In this document: in pieces, positions 8,455 to 17,048 of the stretch
Layout: each line of letters begins with the position of its first letter
Position numbering within the stretch: position 1 is the stretch's first letter
NCBI RefSeq assembly: GCF_000582685.1
Contig: NZ_KK073768.1
Span: forward strand, 909,831-973,830
Length of the DNA stretch: 64,000 bases
Reading direction: 5' to 3'
Source: [Scytonema hofmanni] UTEX 2349
GTDB lineage: Bacteria > Cyanobacteriota > Cyanobacteriia > Cyanobacteriales > Nostocaceae
Translations under genes and position numbers: made by a program
The notes under the pieces: generated by a model
Told to the model about the DNA's origin: nothing
Databases searched by the model: none
What the model saw: only the letters and a program-made list of their open reading frames with translations

Positions 8455-8790
8455 AAGAAACTCCGATTGCTATTAAAGAATTGCTATTGCAACCCTATCA
8501 AAGTTACATCTGACGTTTAACCCTACTGAAGACAGATGTATCTAAATCCGAGAGAAGAATAATTGGAAGAGGAAATTGGTAATAGGTAATGTACTTTTTT
8601 GATTATCAATTACCAATGCCCTATTCCCTACTATTAGGAAGTATATCGATGGATAGACGTTTAGAAGGTAAGGTTGCGATAGGTATTGGTATTGGTATGG
8701 AAATAAAGAGTTATTTAAACACGCTCAAAAAGCATTTTCTTACCCTTTCCCCTTTCCCCCTTTCCCCTCTTCAAAAAGTCCCTTTGTCCC

Positions 8791-9252
8791 CTACTCCCTC
8801 CTATTTCCATAATCTTCAGAAGACTTGGGATCTAACTCCCAGCGACTATCGTCGCGCTGTTCTAACATTTCACTTGTCCGTAGAAACGCGGCATCATCCA
8901 TTTCTATTCCTACAGCGGCACCAATTTCATCAACAATATCTTGATCGGGAGTGGAAGCAGTACCACCAACAGCTTCATCACCATCCATAGCTGCTTGTTG
9001 CCAACCAGCATCAACATCACCTCCAGTTAATTCTGGACTGGTATATGTTGCATACTCATCCAACTCCTCTTTCATTTCTCGTCCACCGAGATTGTACCCT
9101 GGTGATTCTTTCACACCAGTACCATAGGATTCGGTAATTTCCTCTGGTAAGTCGGAAATTTCTTCTGGTAAATTATCTTCGGATTCGAGTTCCTTATCTG
9201 GATCTACACGGTTGACTTGAGCTTCTAAATCTACTTGTTGTTGATCCGCCAT
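8791..9252 (-). CDS. DUF6335 family acidic protein
   Basis: 153 codons from ATG 9250-9252. It is very acidic, with an N-terminal Glu/Asp-rich stretch (about residues 8-45) and the conserved-looking core ELTGGDVDAGWQQA...GDEAVGGTASTPDQDIVDEIG, ending RDDSRWELDPKSSEDYGNR. This is the signature I associate with the cyanobacterial DUF6335 family. It has no membrane segment and no signal peptide. The family has no known biochemical role; its placement beside a stress-like block suggests, but does not show, a stress function. Confidence 0.75.
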   Translation of the reverse strand: MADQQQVDLEAQVNRVDPDKELESEDNLPEEISDLPEEITESYGTGVKESPGYNLGGREMKEELDEYATYTSPELTGGDVDAGWQQAAMDGDEAVGGTASTPDQDIVDEIGAAVGIEMDDAAFLRTSEMLEQRDDSRWELDPKSSEDYGNRRE

Positions 9253-9539
9253 AATTATAAATATTTCTGCTTCTCCAAAATAACGCTTTCCCTCATCTGG
9301 CTTGTCTTCCTAGAGATGTATTACTTGAGATGGAAAAAAATCTATCCCTTTGGAGCGAAGAGAAGATAGTAGCTGGTGCATAACATTACAAATATGAATT
9401 CAAGCTCAAACAACGCCTAAAATGAAACACTCATTCCTAGCTCCTAAATATTTTGAATGATAAAGAAGCAATCATTTACGTCAATATATCTCAAATTATT
9501 AAAAAAACATTCATTATTTTTTAGTAGTGGAGGAAGAAA

Positions 9540-9938
9540 GTGAAATACGACGAATTTATTAAACATGTCCAAAGCCTTGCTCAATTAGATTCCCGTGAAG
9601 AAGCAGAACATGCTACTCGTGCCACGTTGGAAACTATTCGAGAACGCATTGTAGGTAATGAAAGTAAGGATTTGGCTTCACAGTTGCCGAAAGAATTAGG
9701 TGAATTTTTGCGGGGTCGTGAAGGCGAAAATGGTCAGCATTTTGGTTTGGAAGAGTTTATCAAGATGGTGAGTGAGAAGGAAAATGTAGAACCCACTGCT
9801 GCTGTGATGCATGTCAGGGCTGTTTTTACGGTGTTGCAAAGTGCTGTAAGTCCGGGTGAGTTTGCAGATTTGCAAGCTAATTTTTCACCTGATTATGCGG
9901 AAATATTTGTACCGGGTTCGACTGTGCTTTCGCAGTGA
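9540..9938 (+). CDS. DUF2267 family protein
   Basis: 132 codons from a GTG at 9540, chosen because AGGAAG lies just upstream. The sequence MKYDEFIKHVQSLAQLDSRE, then TRATLETIRERI, ASQLPKELGEFLRG and AAVMHVRAVFTVL is the DUF2267 helical pattern. Family members are small stress-associated proteins in bacteria and archaea with no defined reaction. It starts a plus-strand run continuing through the PfpI fusion (51 bp gap) and SRPBCC genes, so they may be co-expressed. Confidence 0.87.
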   Translation: MKYDEFIKHVQSLAQLDSREEAEHATRATLETIRERIVGNESKDLASQLPKELGEFLRGREGENGQHFGLEEFIKMVSEKENVEPTAAVMHVRAVFTVLQSAVSPGEFADLQANFSPDYAEIFVPGSTVLSQ

Positions 9939-9989
9939 AGATTGCAGCACTGAAGTGCTGACTACGTAAATAATTTAAGAGGTAATTCA

Positions 9990-11078
9990 ATGGCAAACTT
10001 TAATAATCATGGCAAGAAAAAAGTCGCTATCCTAATTGATAATGGGGTGGAGGATGCGGAATTTCAAGTTCCTTATAATGCGCTAAAACAAGCGGGAATA
10101 GAAGTAGTTGTCCTCGGTCAAAGGATGAATGAGAAATATAAGGGCAAACAAGGCAAAGTTTCTCAGCAAGCTGATGCGACTACTACAGAAGCGATCGCTT
10201 GCGAATTTGATGCTGTGATAATTCCTGGTGGGATGGCTCCTGACCACATGCGACGCAATCCAAACACTGTCCGCTTTGTCCAAGAAGCGATGCAGGAAGG
10301 GAAATTAATCGCGGCAGTTTGTCACGGACCGCAAGTTTTGATTGAAGGGGATTTGCTCAAAGGGAAACAAGCCACTGGTTTCAGCGCTATTCGCAAAGAC
10401 ATGATCAATGCAGGTGCAAACTTTGTTGATGAACCTTTGGTAGTTGACGGAAATTTGATTACCTCACGTCAACCGGGAGATTTGGCAATCTTCACCACAG
10501 CTATTTTGAGCCGTTTGGGTTACGGTGGCAAGGATGCTGCATTACCCGACGAAAATGATACAAGCGCGGAATGGTGGAAGCTGGCTGATGCTTGGGGTGG
10601 TTCAACTAAAGGTGATATTGTCAAGGGTCTAAATACTGCACTTGCTGGTGAGCGTTATTCGTTGGAAGCTTTGGAGAAGTATTCTGAGAAAGAGTCAGAT
10701 GCTCAAATTAAGGGGTTGTTTCAAGAGATAATCACTAACAAGCAGCGTCATATTCTCAAGCTGGAAAGTTATCTGGATAGGTTGGGTGAGAAGCCTTCTT
10801 TAGCCGCTAATATCGCTAACCAATACGCGAAGGTGAAAACGGCTTTGACCGGAAGTGACGATATATTTCAACTGCGATCGGCTTTGGGGGATGTGCAAAC
10901 TGGTATCGGTGATATTGGCAATTTGTGTCCTATGTATACCGACCCGGTAGCTACTGCGCTGTTTACGGATATTTACAATGATTTGTTGAGTTCTGAACAG
11001 CGATTGGTGCAACTGTATCAGCAGCGGATGGGGCTGGATCTCAAGCCTGCGAAGCCGACGACGGGTGCGGCTGTGTAG
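9990..11078 (+). CDS. DJ-1/PfpI-family protein fused to a ferritin-like domain
   Basis: 362 codons; ATG start preceded by AGAGGT. Residues 8-180 form a DJ-1/PfpI domain with the acidic helper residue in DNGVEDAEF (E21) and the nucleophile in AVCHGPQ (C111). Residues about 195-345 are all-helical, with STKGDIVKGLNTALAGERYS, then EIITNKQRHILKLESYLDRLG, resembling ferritin-like PA2169/DUF2383-type bundles. PfpI proteins act as proteases, glyoxalases or deglycases; the helical part could bind metal. The two domains together in one chain suggest a stress enzyme. Substrate unknown. Confidence 0.82.
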   Translation: MANFNNHGKKKVAILIDNGVEDAEFQVPYNALKQAGIEVVVLGQRMNEKYKGKQGKVSQQADATTTEAIACEFDAVIIPGGMAPDHMRRNPNTVRFVQEAMQEGKLIAAVCHGPQVLIEGDLLKGKQATGFSAIRKDMINAGANFVDEPLVVDGNLITSRQPGDLAIFTTAILSRLGYGGKDAALPDENDTSAEWWKLADAWGGSTKGDIVKGLNTALAGERYSLEALEKYSEKESDAQIKGLFQEIITNKQRHILKLESYLDRLGEKPSLAANIANQYAKVKTALTGSDDIFQLRSALGDVQTGIGDIGNLCPMYTDPVATALFTDIYNDLLSSEQRLVQLYQQRMGLDLKPAKPTTGAAV

Positions 11079-11184
11079 GTTTTTATTAAACGAACCGCAC
11101 CAGGCGCAGAGAACACAGAGGAAGAAGTTATAAAGGGTCTTTGCGTCTTGCTGATTATTTTTACGGAGAGAAGGAGATAAAAAT

Positions 11185-11883
11185 ATGGCTTCGAGTACGG
11201 GGAATGAATTGAGTAAGGGTCAAGGCGCTGAGGCTGGTGAGACTGAGCGTTGGGCGTCTCTTGTGGGTGGTGGTGCAATGGTGCTGATGGGTTTAAGTCA
11301 GCGTTCTTTGCGCGGGGTGCTGATGGCTGTAGCTGGGGGCGGTTTGGTGTATCAAGGTGTAACTAAGCAAAGCACGATTCAGCAAGCACAGGAAGCTATT
11401 GGTATAAATCAATCTATCAAAGTTGAAAAGACGGTAACGATAAATAAGCCAGCGGATGAACTTTATCGCTTTTGGCACGACTTTGAGAATTTGCCGAGGT
11501 TTATGAAGCATCTCAAATCTGTGAGTGTGCAGAATGATAAAAGATCGCATTGGATTGCGAATGCACCTTTGGATAGTAGTGTGGAATGGGATGCAGATAT
11601 ATTGGAAGACCGAGAAAATGAGTTTATTTCTTGGGCTTCGGTGGAAGGTGCAGATGTGGAAAACTCTGGTTTTATTCGCTTTAAGAAAGCACCAGGCGAT
11701 CGCGGCACTGAAGTAAAGGTTGTACTTGAATATAGCCCCCCAGGTGGAGCGATCGCATCTGTATTTGCCAAACTTTTTGGTGAAGAACCAGAACAACAAA
11801 TTGGTGATGATTTGCGCCGTTTCAAAATGTTAATGGAAGCTGGCGAAATTGCCACCACTGAAGGACAACCAAAGGGTGGTTAG
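11185..11883 (+). CDS. SRPBCC (polyketide-cyclase-like) protein with DUF2892-like membrane segment
   Basis: 232 codons from ATG with GGAGAGAAGGAG upstream. Residues 15-55 hold a glycine-rich hydrophobic pair of segments (ASLVGGGAMVLMGLSQ and LMAVAGGGLVYQG) like DUF2892/YgaP-type hairpins. Residues about 75-215 form a START-like SRPBCC fold: KTVTINKPADELYRFWHDFE, NLPRFMKHLKSV, then SWASVEGADVENSGFIRF and GTEVKVVLEYSPPGG. The same fusion is common in cyanobacteria and actinobacteria. It probably binds a lipid or other hydrophobic ligand at the membrane. It follows the PfpI fusion by 106 bp. Confidence 0.85.
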   Translation: MASSTGNELSKGQGAEAGETERWASLVGGGAMVLMGLSQRSLRGVLMAVAGGGLVYQGVTKQSTIQQAQEAIGINQSIKVEKTVTINKPADELYRFWHDFENLPRFMKHLKSVSVQNDKRSHWIANAPLDSSVEWDADILEDRENEFISWASVEGADVENSGFIRFKKAPGDRGTEVKVVLEYSPPGGAIASVFAKLFGEEPEQQIGDDLRRFKMLMEAGEIATTEGQPKGG

Positions 11884-11975
11884 TGGTTAGTGGTTAGTAG
11901 TTAGTGGTTAGTTCGGAATTACTACTAACAACTAACAATCAACTACTAACAATTAACAACCAACTACTAACAATC
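11884..11975. repeat. Short tandem repeats GTGGTTA / AACTAACA
   Basis: A plus-oriented (GTGGTTA) block and a minus-equivalent (TACTAACAA) block face each other around 11930, so the stretch could fold into a hairpin between the SRPBCC and dehydrogenase genes. Similar blocks occur at 14421-14460, 19316-19360 and 57440-57575. Confidence 0.7.
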
Positions 11976-11990
11976 CCAAATATATATAAT

Positions 11991-13160
11991 ATGAAAGCAG
12001 TTTGCTGGCATGGGGCAAATGATGTGCGGGTGGAAACGGTGCCAGACCCGAAAATTATTAACCCGCGTGATGCCATAGTCAAAATAACATCAACGGCAAT
12101 TTGCGGTAGTGATTTGCATATTTACGGTGGCTACATTCCCACAGTGCAATCGGGTGACATTATCGGTCACGAATTTATGGGGGAAGTGGTTGATGTTGGT
12201 AATGCGATAAGTAATTTAAAAATAGGCGATCGCGTTGTCGTTCCTTCGATGATCGGTTGCGGTAACTGTCATTATTGCCAACATGATATGTGGTCGCTGT
12301 GCGATAACTCCAATCATAAAGGTTGGATGGAAGAAAAATTGTTTGGTAGTATCACTTCAGCAATTTATGGCTACTCGCATACTTTTGGTGGATATGCAGG
12401 TGGACAAGCAGAATATGTCCGCGTACCTTTTGCCGATGTGGGTGTGGTAAAAGTCCCCAAAGATATACCCGATGAAAAGTTGCTTTTCATCTCCGATGCC
12501 ATCCCCACCGGTTATATGGGTGCAGAATTATGCGATATTCAGCCTGGTGATACTGTAGCCGTTTGGGGTTGCGGTGCTGTCGGACAATTTGCCATGATTA
12601 GCGCTTACATGATGGGTGCTGAAAAAGTTATCGGCATTGACCGCTTTCCCGAACGCTTAGAAATGGCTAAAAATTTCGCCAAAGCTGAAATTATCAACTA
12701 TGAAGAAGTTGATGCCGGCGAAGCATTAAAAGAAATGACCGGCGGTCGCGGTCCCGATGCTTGTATTGATGCTGTGGGATTAGAAGCGCACGGTGTCGGT
12801 TTTGAAGACTTTTACGACCAAACAAAGCAAAAGCTGCGGTTAGAAACAGATCGTCCCCACGTACTGCGGCAAATGATGCTTGCTTGTCGTAAAGGAGGCA
12901 CCCTTTCAATCATGGGTGTTTACGGTGGCTTTGTGGACAAAATACCGTTTGGTGCAGCCTTTAATAAAGGTTTGACTTTCCGGATGGGACAAATGCATGG
13001 TCAAAAATACATGCACAAGTTGTTACAGCTAGTTTTAGATGGAAAATTAGATCCCTCTTTAGTTGTCAGCCATCAATTACCCCTGGAACAAGCACCTCAC
13101 GCGTACCACATTTTTCAACAGAAAGAGGATAACTGCATCAAAGTTGTTCTTAAACCATGA
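11991..13160 (+). CDS. Zinc-dependent alcohol dehydrogenase (formaldehyde dehydrogenase-like), copy 1
   Basis: 389 codons from ATG 11991 (MKAVCWHGANDVRVETVPDP); the frame upstream is only repeat. Medium-chain dehydrogenase features in order: catalytic zinc ligands in AICGSDLHIYGG and GHEFMGEVVDVG, the structural zinc loop CGNCHYCQHDMWSLC, a Rossmann motif VWGCGAVGQFA near residue 185 and a C-terminal EQAPHAYHIFQQKEDNCIKV. Length and the longer insertion after the structural zinc fit glutathione-independent formaldehyde/aldehyde dehydrogenases. Substrate is unproven. A close paralogue lies at 14467. Confidence 0.9.
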   Translation: MKAVCWHGANDVRVETVPDPKIINPRDAIVKITSTAICGSDLHIYGGYIPTVQSGDIIGHEFMGEVVDVGNAISNLKIGDRVVVPSMIGCGNCHYCQHDMWSLCDNSNHKGWMEEKLFGSITSAIYGYSHTFGGYAGGQAEYVRVPFADVGVVKVPKDIPDEKLLFISDAIPTGYMGAELCDIQPGDTVAVWGCGAVGQFAMISAYMMGAEKVIGIDRFPERLEMAKNFAKAEIINYEEVDAGEALKEMTGGRGPDACIDAVGLEAHGVGFEDFYDQTKQKLRLETDRPHVLRQMMLACRKGGTLSIMGVYGGFVDKIPFGAAFNKGLTFRMGQMHGQKYMHKLLQLVLDGKLDPSLVVSHQLPLEQAPHAYHIFQQKEDNCIKVVLKP

Positions 13161-13179
13161 AATCGTTAGGAGTGTGGGG

Positions 13180-13326
13180 AATACGGTTCGGTTAAGGAGG
13201 TTATCTGTTGGGGCAAGCGTTCTTGAGCAGGGGGAGAAGAGGAGCAGGGGGGGGAGATAAAAAACTGATTTTTCTTCCCCTGCCTCCCCTGCCTCCCCTG
13301 CCTCCCCTGCTTATCCGAACCGTATT
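13180..13326. repeat. 147-bp repeat with 17-bp terminal inverted repeats
   Basis: AATACGGTTCGGTTAAG at 13180-13196 is mirrored, with one mismatch, by CTTATCCGAACCGTATT at 13310-13326. The interior carries poly-G and CCCCTGCCT 9-mer tandem repeats (about 13276-13309). No ORF of note. It resembles a miniature inverted-repeat element between the dehydrogenase and the exported-protein gene. Confidence 0.65.
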
Positions 13327-13383
13327 AGGGGTGGGGGAATCCTACTTCTACTATTCAATTAAATAATCAAATCGGAGGATTAC

Positions 13384-13878
13384 ATGAAAAAATTTCTGCA
13401 CAAAGTTCTGACAGTTGTTTTCGCTGTATCTATGTTTCTTGGCATCCAAGCATTCGGCAATAGCAATGGATTCCAAGCCTTAGCTGATGATACCGTCGTC
13501 TCACCACAAGGTATTTATTACAAAGGAACTCCCGATGATTCGTTAGTAAATAAAGGGAATACAGCGGTAGATACTGCTAAAAGCAAGTTAAAAGAAAGTG
13601 CTGATAATGCTCGTGGTGCTGCAAAAGATTTTGCTAATTACACCCCAAAAGGCATTAAAAATGCGCCTAACTCAACAGGTGAAACTGTCATCTCCCCACA
13701 AGGTATTTATTACAAAGGCACACCTGATGAAGCGAAACTAGGAAATCAAGCGAGCAATTATGCTGATAGCAAAAATCCCTTAAAATCTTTCGCGGAGAAT
13801 ATTAAAGAAAAACTGAATCTTGATGAACCAATTCCAGAAAGTACAAAGGAGTTTTTCGGTGAAAAGGATGTTCAATAA
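13384..13878 (+). CDS. Exported small protein with two SPQGIYYKGTP repeats
   Basis: 164 codons; ATG with GGAGG upstream. Residues 1-35 look like a Sec signal peptide (KKFLHKVLTVVFAVSMFLGI...ALAD). The mature part contains the motif V[V/I]SPQGIYYKGTPD twice, near residues 39 and 101, separated by a Lys/Ala-rich helical stretch. It ends IKEKLNLDEPIPESTKEFFG. This C-terminal motif recurs in the next gene. I recognise no named family. It lies between two paralogous dehydrogenases, so a periplasmic stress role is a guess from context. Confidence 0.75.
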   Translation: MKKFLHKVLTVVFAVSMFLGIQAFGNSNGFQALADDTVVSPQGIYYKGTPDDSLVNKGNTAVDTAKSKLKESADNARGAAKDFANYTPKGIKNAPNSTGETVISPQGIYYKGTPDEAKLGNQASNYADSKNPLKSFAENIKEKLNLDEPIPESTKEFFGEKDVQ

Positions 13879-13952
13879 CCGGAAGGAAATAAGGTTATTG
13901 CCAAATCAGATAATCAGTTTGATTTGATAGGATTTATCCTTTCTGATTAAAA

Positions 13953-13987
13953 AAGAGTTATGAGTTTTTATTTAACTCATAACTCTT
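13953..13987. terminator. Strong hairpin between the two exported-protein genes
   Basis: AAGAGTTATGAGTT (13953-13966) and AACTCATAACTCTT (13974-13987) are perfect 14-bp arms around a 7-base loop. No T-tract follows on the plus strand, so it may act as an attenuator, RNA stabiliser or minus-strand terminator rather than a classical terminator. The downstream gene begins 28 bp later. Confidence 0.55.
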
Positions 13988-14015
13988 ATGAAAACATTTG
14001 ATAAAAAGGTATTTT

Positions 14016-14384
14016 ATGAAAGTGAATAATTGGCAGCTAAATTTGCAATTTAGTCAGATTCTCAAAGCTATTTTGGTAGTATTTGCAGTGTTGATTTTGC
14101 AACTTTTTGGTGATATAAATGTATTGCCAGCCCAGGCTGATACGGTGAAAACACCAGAAGCCAAATATTACAATGCACAACCGACTGAAAAAGATAAAGA
14201 GTTGATTGACAATGCCAAAAAAAATTTGGAAGACATTGGTGAGAATATTCGCGAAAAACTTAATCTTGATGAACCTTTACCTGAAAGTACCAAAGAGTTT
14301 TTGAATTCAAGCGAAAATAAAGTTGATGAAGTAGTTAACCTTCTTACCAGAGAAAGTAGGGGATACTACGAAGAAAATAAATAG
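14016..14384 (+). CDS. Exported small protein, paralogue of 13384 gene
   Basis: 122 codons from ATG 14016 with AAAAGG upstream; a TTG at 13998 is also open. A signal peptide covers residues 1-42 (LKAILVVFAVLILQLFGDIN...AQAD). The mature protein begins TVKTPEAKYYNAQPTEKDK, a degenerate copy of the SPQGIYYKGTP motif. It shares the C-terminal motif IREKLNLDEPLPESTKEFL with its neighbour. An extra tail of about 22 residues follows. Function unknown; probably co-regulated with the dehydrogenase that follows after 82 bp. Confidence 0.72.
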   Translation: MKVNNWQLNLQFSQILKAILVVFAVLILQLFGDINVLPAQADTVKTPEAKYYNAQPTEKDKELIDNAKKNLEDIGENIREKLNLDEPLPESTKEFLNSSENKVDEVVNLLTRESRGYYEENK

Positions 14385-14466
14385 TTTTTAGCAAATTATG
14401 ATTATTGGTGAAAAACTTACCACCAACCAACAACTAACAACCAACATCTAACAACTAATAAATATT

Positions 14467-15636
14467 ATGAAAGCAGTATGCTGGCACGGCGCAAATGATG
14501 TAAGAGTGGATACAGTACCAGATCCAAAAATTCTTAACCCGCGTGATGCGATCGTCAAAATAACATCAACGGCTATTTGCGGTTCTGATTTGCATCTTTT
14601 CAATGGCTACATTCCCACGATGGAAAAAGGCGATATCCTTGGTCATGAATTTATGGGGGAAGTCGTTGAACTTGGTAGCGCAGTCAAAAATGTCAAAATA
14701 GGCGATCGCGTCGTTGTTCCTTTTACAATAGCCTGTGGTAACTGCTATTTCTGCACAAGTGATTTATGGTCACTTTGCGACAACTCCAACCCCAACGGTT
14801 GGTTAGCAGAAAAAATCATGGGTCATTCACCATCAGGTCTCTTTGGGTACTCTCATATCTTCGGAGGTTACGCAGGCGGTCAGGCAGAATATGCCCGTGT
14901 ACCCTTTGCTGATGTGGGTTTATTCAAAGTACCCGATGGCTTAACAGATGAACAGGTATTATTTTTAACCGATATTTTTCCTACTGGTTATATGGCAGCG
15001 GAGAACTGCAACATTAAACCCGGTGATATCGTCGCTGTTTGGGGTTGCGGACCAGTTGGACAGTTTGCCATCAGAAGCGCTTTTATGTTGGGTGCAGAAC
15101 GCGTCATTGCGATCGATCGCATTCCCGAACGCTTGCAAATGGCTTCAGATTATGGTAAGGCAGAAGTCCTGAACTACGAAGAAGTTGATGCTGGTGAAGT
15201 TCTCAAAGAAATGACCGGTGGTCGCGGTCCCGATGCTGTGATTGATGCAGTCGGACTCGAAGCGCACGGCAATGACTTGATGGGGTTATACGACAGAGTA
15301 AAACAAGAGTTGCGTTTGGAACCAGATAGACCAACCGCATTAAGAAACGCGATCGTTGCTTGTGGTAAAGGTGGTCACGTATCAGTTGCAGGTGCTTATG
15401 GTGGCTTCCTCGACAAATTCCCGATGGGTGCAGCTATGAACAAAGCCTTAACTTTCAAGATGGGACAAACTCACGTCCACAGATACTTGCGTCCTTTACT
15501 TGAGCACATCCAAAACGGCGATATCGATCCATCGTTTATTATCACCCACCGCCTACCCCTAGAACAAGCACCCCACGGTTACGAGATTTTCAAGCAGAAA
15601 AAAGACAATTGCATCAAAGTTGTACTTAAACCGTAA
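14467..15636 (+). CDS. Zinc-dependent alcohol dehydrogenase (formaldehyde dehydrogenase-like), copy 2
   Basis: 389 codons, ATG start, same length as the copy at 11991 and collinear with it throughout. Catalytic zinc motifs AICGSDLHLFNG and GHEFMGEVVELG, structural zinc cysteines in CGNCYFCTSDLWSLC, nucleotide-binding VWGCGPVGQFA and C-terminal KQKKDNCIKVVLKP are all present. Divergence is concentrated around residues 115-135 and 255-300. The two copies presumably arose by duplication and may differ in substrate. Tandem repeats (CCAACAACTAACAA type) occupy the upstream gap. Confidence 0.9.
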   Translation: MKAVCWHGANDVRVDTVPDPKILNPRDAIVKITSTAICGSDLHLFNGYIPTMEKGDILGHEFMGEVVELGSAVKNVKIGDRVVVPFTIACGNCYFCTSDLWSLCDNSNPNGWLAEKIMGHSPSGLFGYSHIFGGYAGGQAEYARVPFADVGLFKVPDGLTDEQVLFLTDIFPTGYMAAENCNIKPGDIVAVWGCGPVGQFAIRSAFMLGAERVIAIDRIPERLQMASDYGKAEVLNYEEVDAGEVLKEMTGGRGPDAVIDAVGLEAHGNDLMGLYDRVKQELRLEPDRPTALRNAIVACGKGGHVSVAGAYGGFLDKFPMGAAMNKALTFKMGQTHVHRYLRPLLEHIQNGDIDPSFIITHRLPLEQAPHGYEIFKQKKDNCIKVVLKP

Positions 15637-15660
15637 AGTCATTAGTCCAAAGCTAATGAC

Positions 15661-15801
15661 CAACGCTCTTTTATGACTTTGGAGAAAGCGACTGGAAGTC
15701 GCGGCTACACAGGCAAAGTCCGCCTTCGCGGACTAATGTGAAAATAGGGTTTCAAATTTTATCTGACCAGAGTAATAAAAGAGCGCTAATGACCAATGAC
15801 T
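15661..15801. repeat. Dispersed hairpin repeats in gap
   Basis: The gap contains CGACTGGAAGTCGCGGCTACA and the palindrome AGTCCGCCTTCGCGGACT, a type of dispersed cyanobacterial repeat also seen near 62140. Short direct repeats TAATGACCAATGACTAATGA directly precede the oxidoreductase start. Confidence 0.5.
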
Positions 15802-15802
15802 A

Positions 15803-16975
15803 ATGACTGATATGTTTAACTTAGTAAAATCAGAACTTACGCGTCGTAATCTTCTACATCAAGCTGGTTTTGGGTTAATTACATTGGGTATTGTCCCAGC
15901 AATTTTTAAACCCACCCCTACCCTAGCTCAAGGAGCAAAAGAACCACCGATGCCGCCAGAAAAAAAGTTAGGATGGGCAGTTGTGGGTTTAGGAAAATTT
16001 GCCACCCAACAAATTATTCCTTCCTTTGCTGAGTGTAAGCGTTCAAAGTTGGTAGCATTGGTGAGTGGCGATCGCGCTAAAGCCGAACGGTACGCGGGGC
16101 AGTATGGTGTTAATCCCAAAAATATTTACAACTACCAAAATTACGACACCATCCGCGATAACCCTGAGGTAGATGTAATATATATCATCTTACCAAATGC
16201 TTTACATGCGGAATACAGCATTCGTGGCGCACAAGCACTTAAGCACATTATGTGTGAAAAGCCAATGGCTGTAACTGTTGCCGAATGTCAAGGGATGATT
16301 GAAGCTGCGAAAAAGAGCGATCGCAAATTGATGATTGCCTACCGCGCTCAATATGAACCATTCAATCTTGCTGCAATTCAACTTGCACAAAGTGGTAAAC
16401 TTGGCAAGTTGAAATCTATCGTCTCTGACCACGGACGCAACCTCGACCCGAAAGAACCATCAGACCGCTGGCGTGCCCAAAAAAAATTAGCTGGTGGCGG
16501 TTCTCTTTATGACATCGGTATTTACAGCTTGCAAGCCACAAGATACATCACCGGTGAGGAACCCGTAGAAATCAGCGCCATGATGTATAGCACCCCCAAT
16601 GACCCCCGCTTTCGGGAAGTTGAGGAAAATGTCAACTTCACTTTGCGTTTTCCTAGCGGCGTGCTTGCCAATTGTACATCCAGCTACGGCTACTCGGACA
16701 CCAAACGCATCCAAGTTTTTGGATCTGACGCCACCTTGGAGTTAGACCCTGCTACTGATTATTACAAACACCGCTTGACTGTTAAGAGCAAGAACGGTAA
16801 CGAGGAGCGGAATATCCCACAACAGAACCAATTCGCTTTGGAGATGGATCACCTTTCTGAGTCCATCATGAATAACAAACAGCCGAAAACCCCTGGTGAA
16901 GAAGGTTTGCAAGATGTCAAATTGATGCAGCTAATTTATGAAGCGGCTCGCACAGGTAGAACAATCAAAGTTTAA
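15803..16975 (+). CDS. Gfo/Idh/MocA family oxidoreductase, Tat-exported
   Basis: 390 codons; ATG 15803, with ATG 15812 as alternative. The N-terminus contains a twin-arginine-type signal (ELTRRNLLHQAGFGLITLG) with an Ala-rich cleavage region near residue 43 (PTLAQGA). The NAD(P)-binding domain follows with GWAVVGLGKFATQQ, SGDRAKAER and VIYIILPNALHAEYSIRG. The conserved EKP motif is in IMCEKPMAVT. The C-terminal domain has GGGSLYDIGIYSLQATRYITG. It resembles exported glucose-fructose-oxidoreductase-like enzymes. The sugar substrate is unknown. The cupin gene follows 73 bp later. Confidence 0.88.
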   Translation: MTDMFNLVKSELTRRNLLHQAGFGLITLGIVPAIFKPTPTLAQGAKEPPMPPEKKLGWAVVGLGKFATQQIIPSFAECKRSKLVALVSGDRAKAERYAGQYGVNPKNIYNYQNYDTIRDNPEVDVIYIILPNALHAEYSIRGAQALKHIMCEKPMAVTVAECQGMIEAAKKSDRKLMIAYRAQYEPFNLAAIQLAQSGKLGKLKSIVSDHGRNLDPKEPSDRWRAQKKLAGGGSLYDIGIYSLQATRYITGEEPVEISAMMYSTPNDPRFREVEENVNFTLRFPSGVLANCTSSYGYSDTKRIQVFGSDATLELDPATDYYKHRLTVKSKNGNEERNIPQQNQFALEMDHLSESIMNNKQPKTPGEEGLQDVKLMQLIYEAARTGRTIKV

Positions 16976-17048
16976 AAGTGTTTAGTAAACGCTGTGCTCG
17001 CTTAATCAAGCGCTAAAGCGCTTACTACAGTAAAAAGAGGAAAGAAAT

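Noticed and set aside
8589..8990. Plus-strand 133-codon frame antisense to DUF6335
   Set aside because: Begins in spacer repeats (CCCTTTCCCC) and continues opposite a recognised family.
11293..11858. Two minus-strand frames opposite the SRPBCC gene
   Set aside because: The plus-strand SRPBCC gene has clear domain motifs and a ribosome site; the antisense frames have neither.
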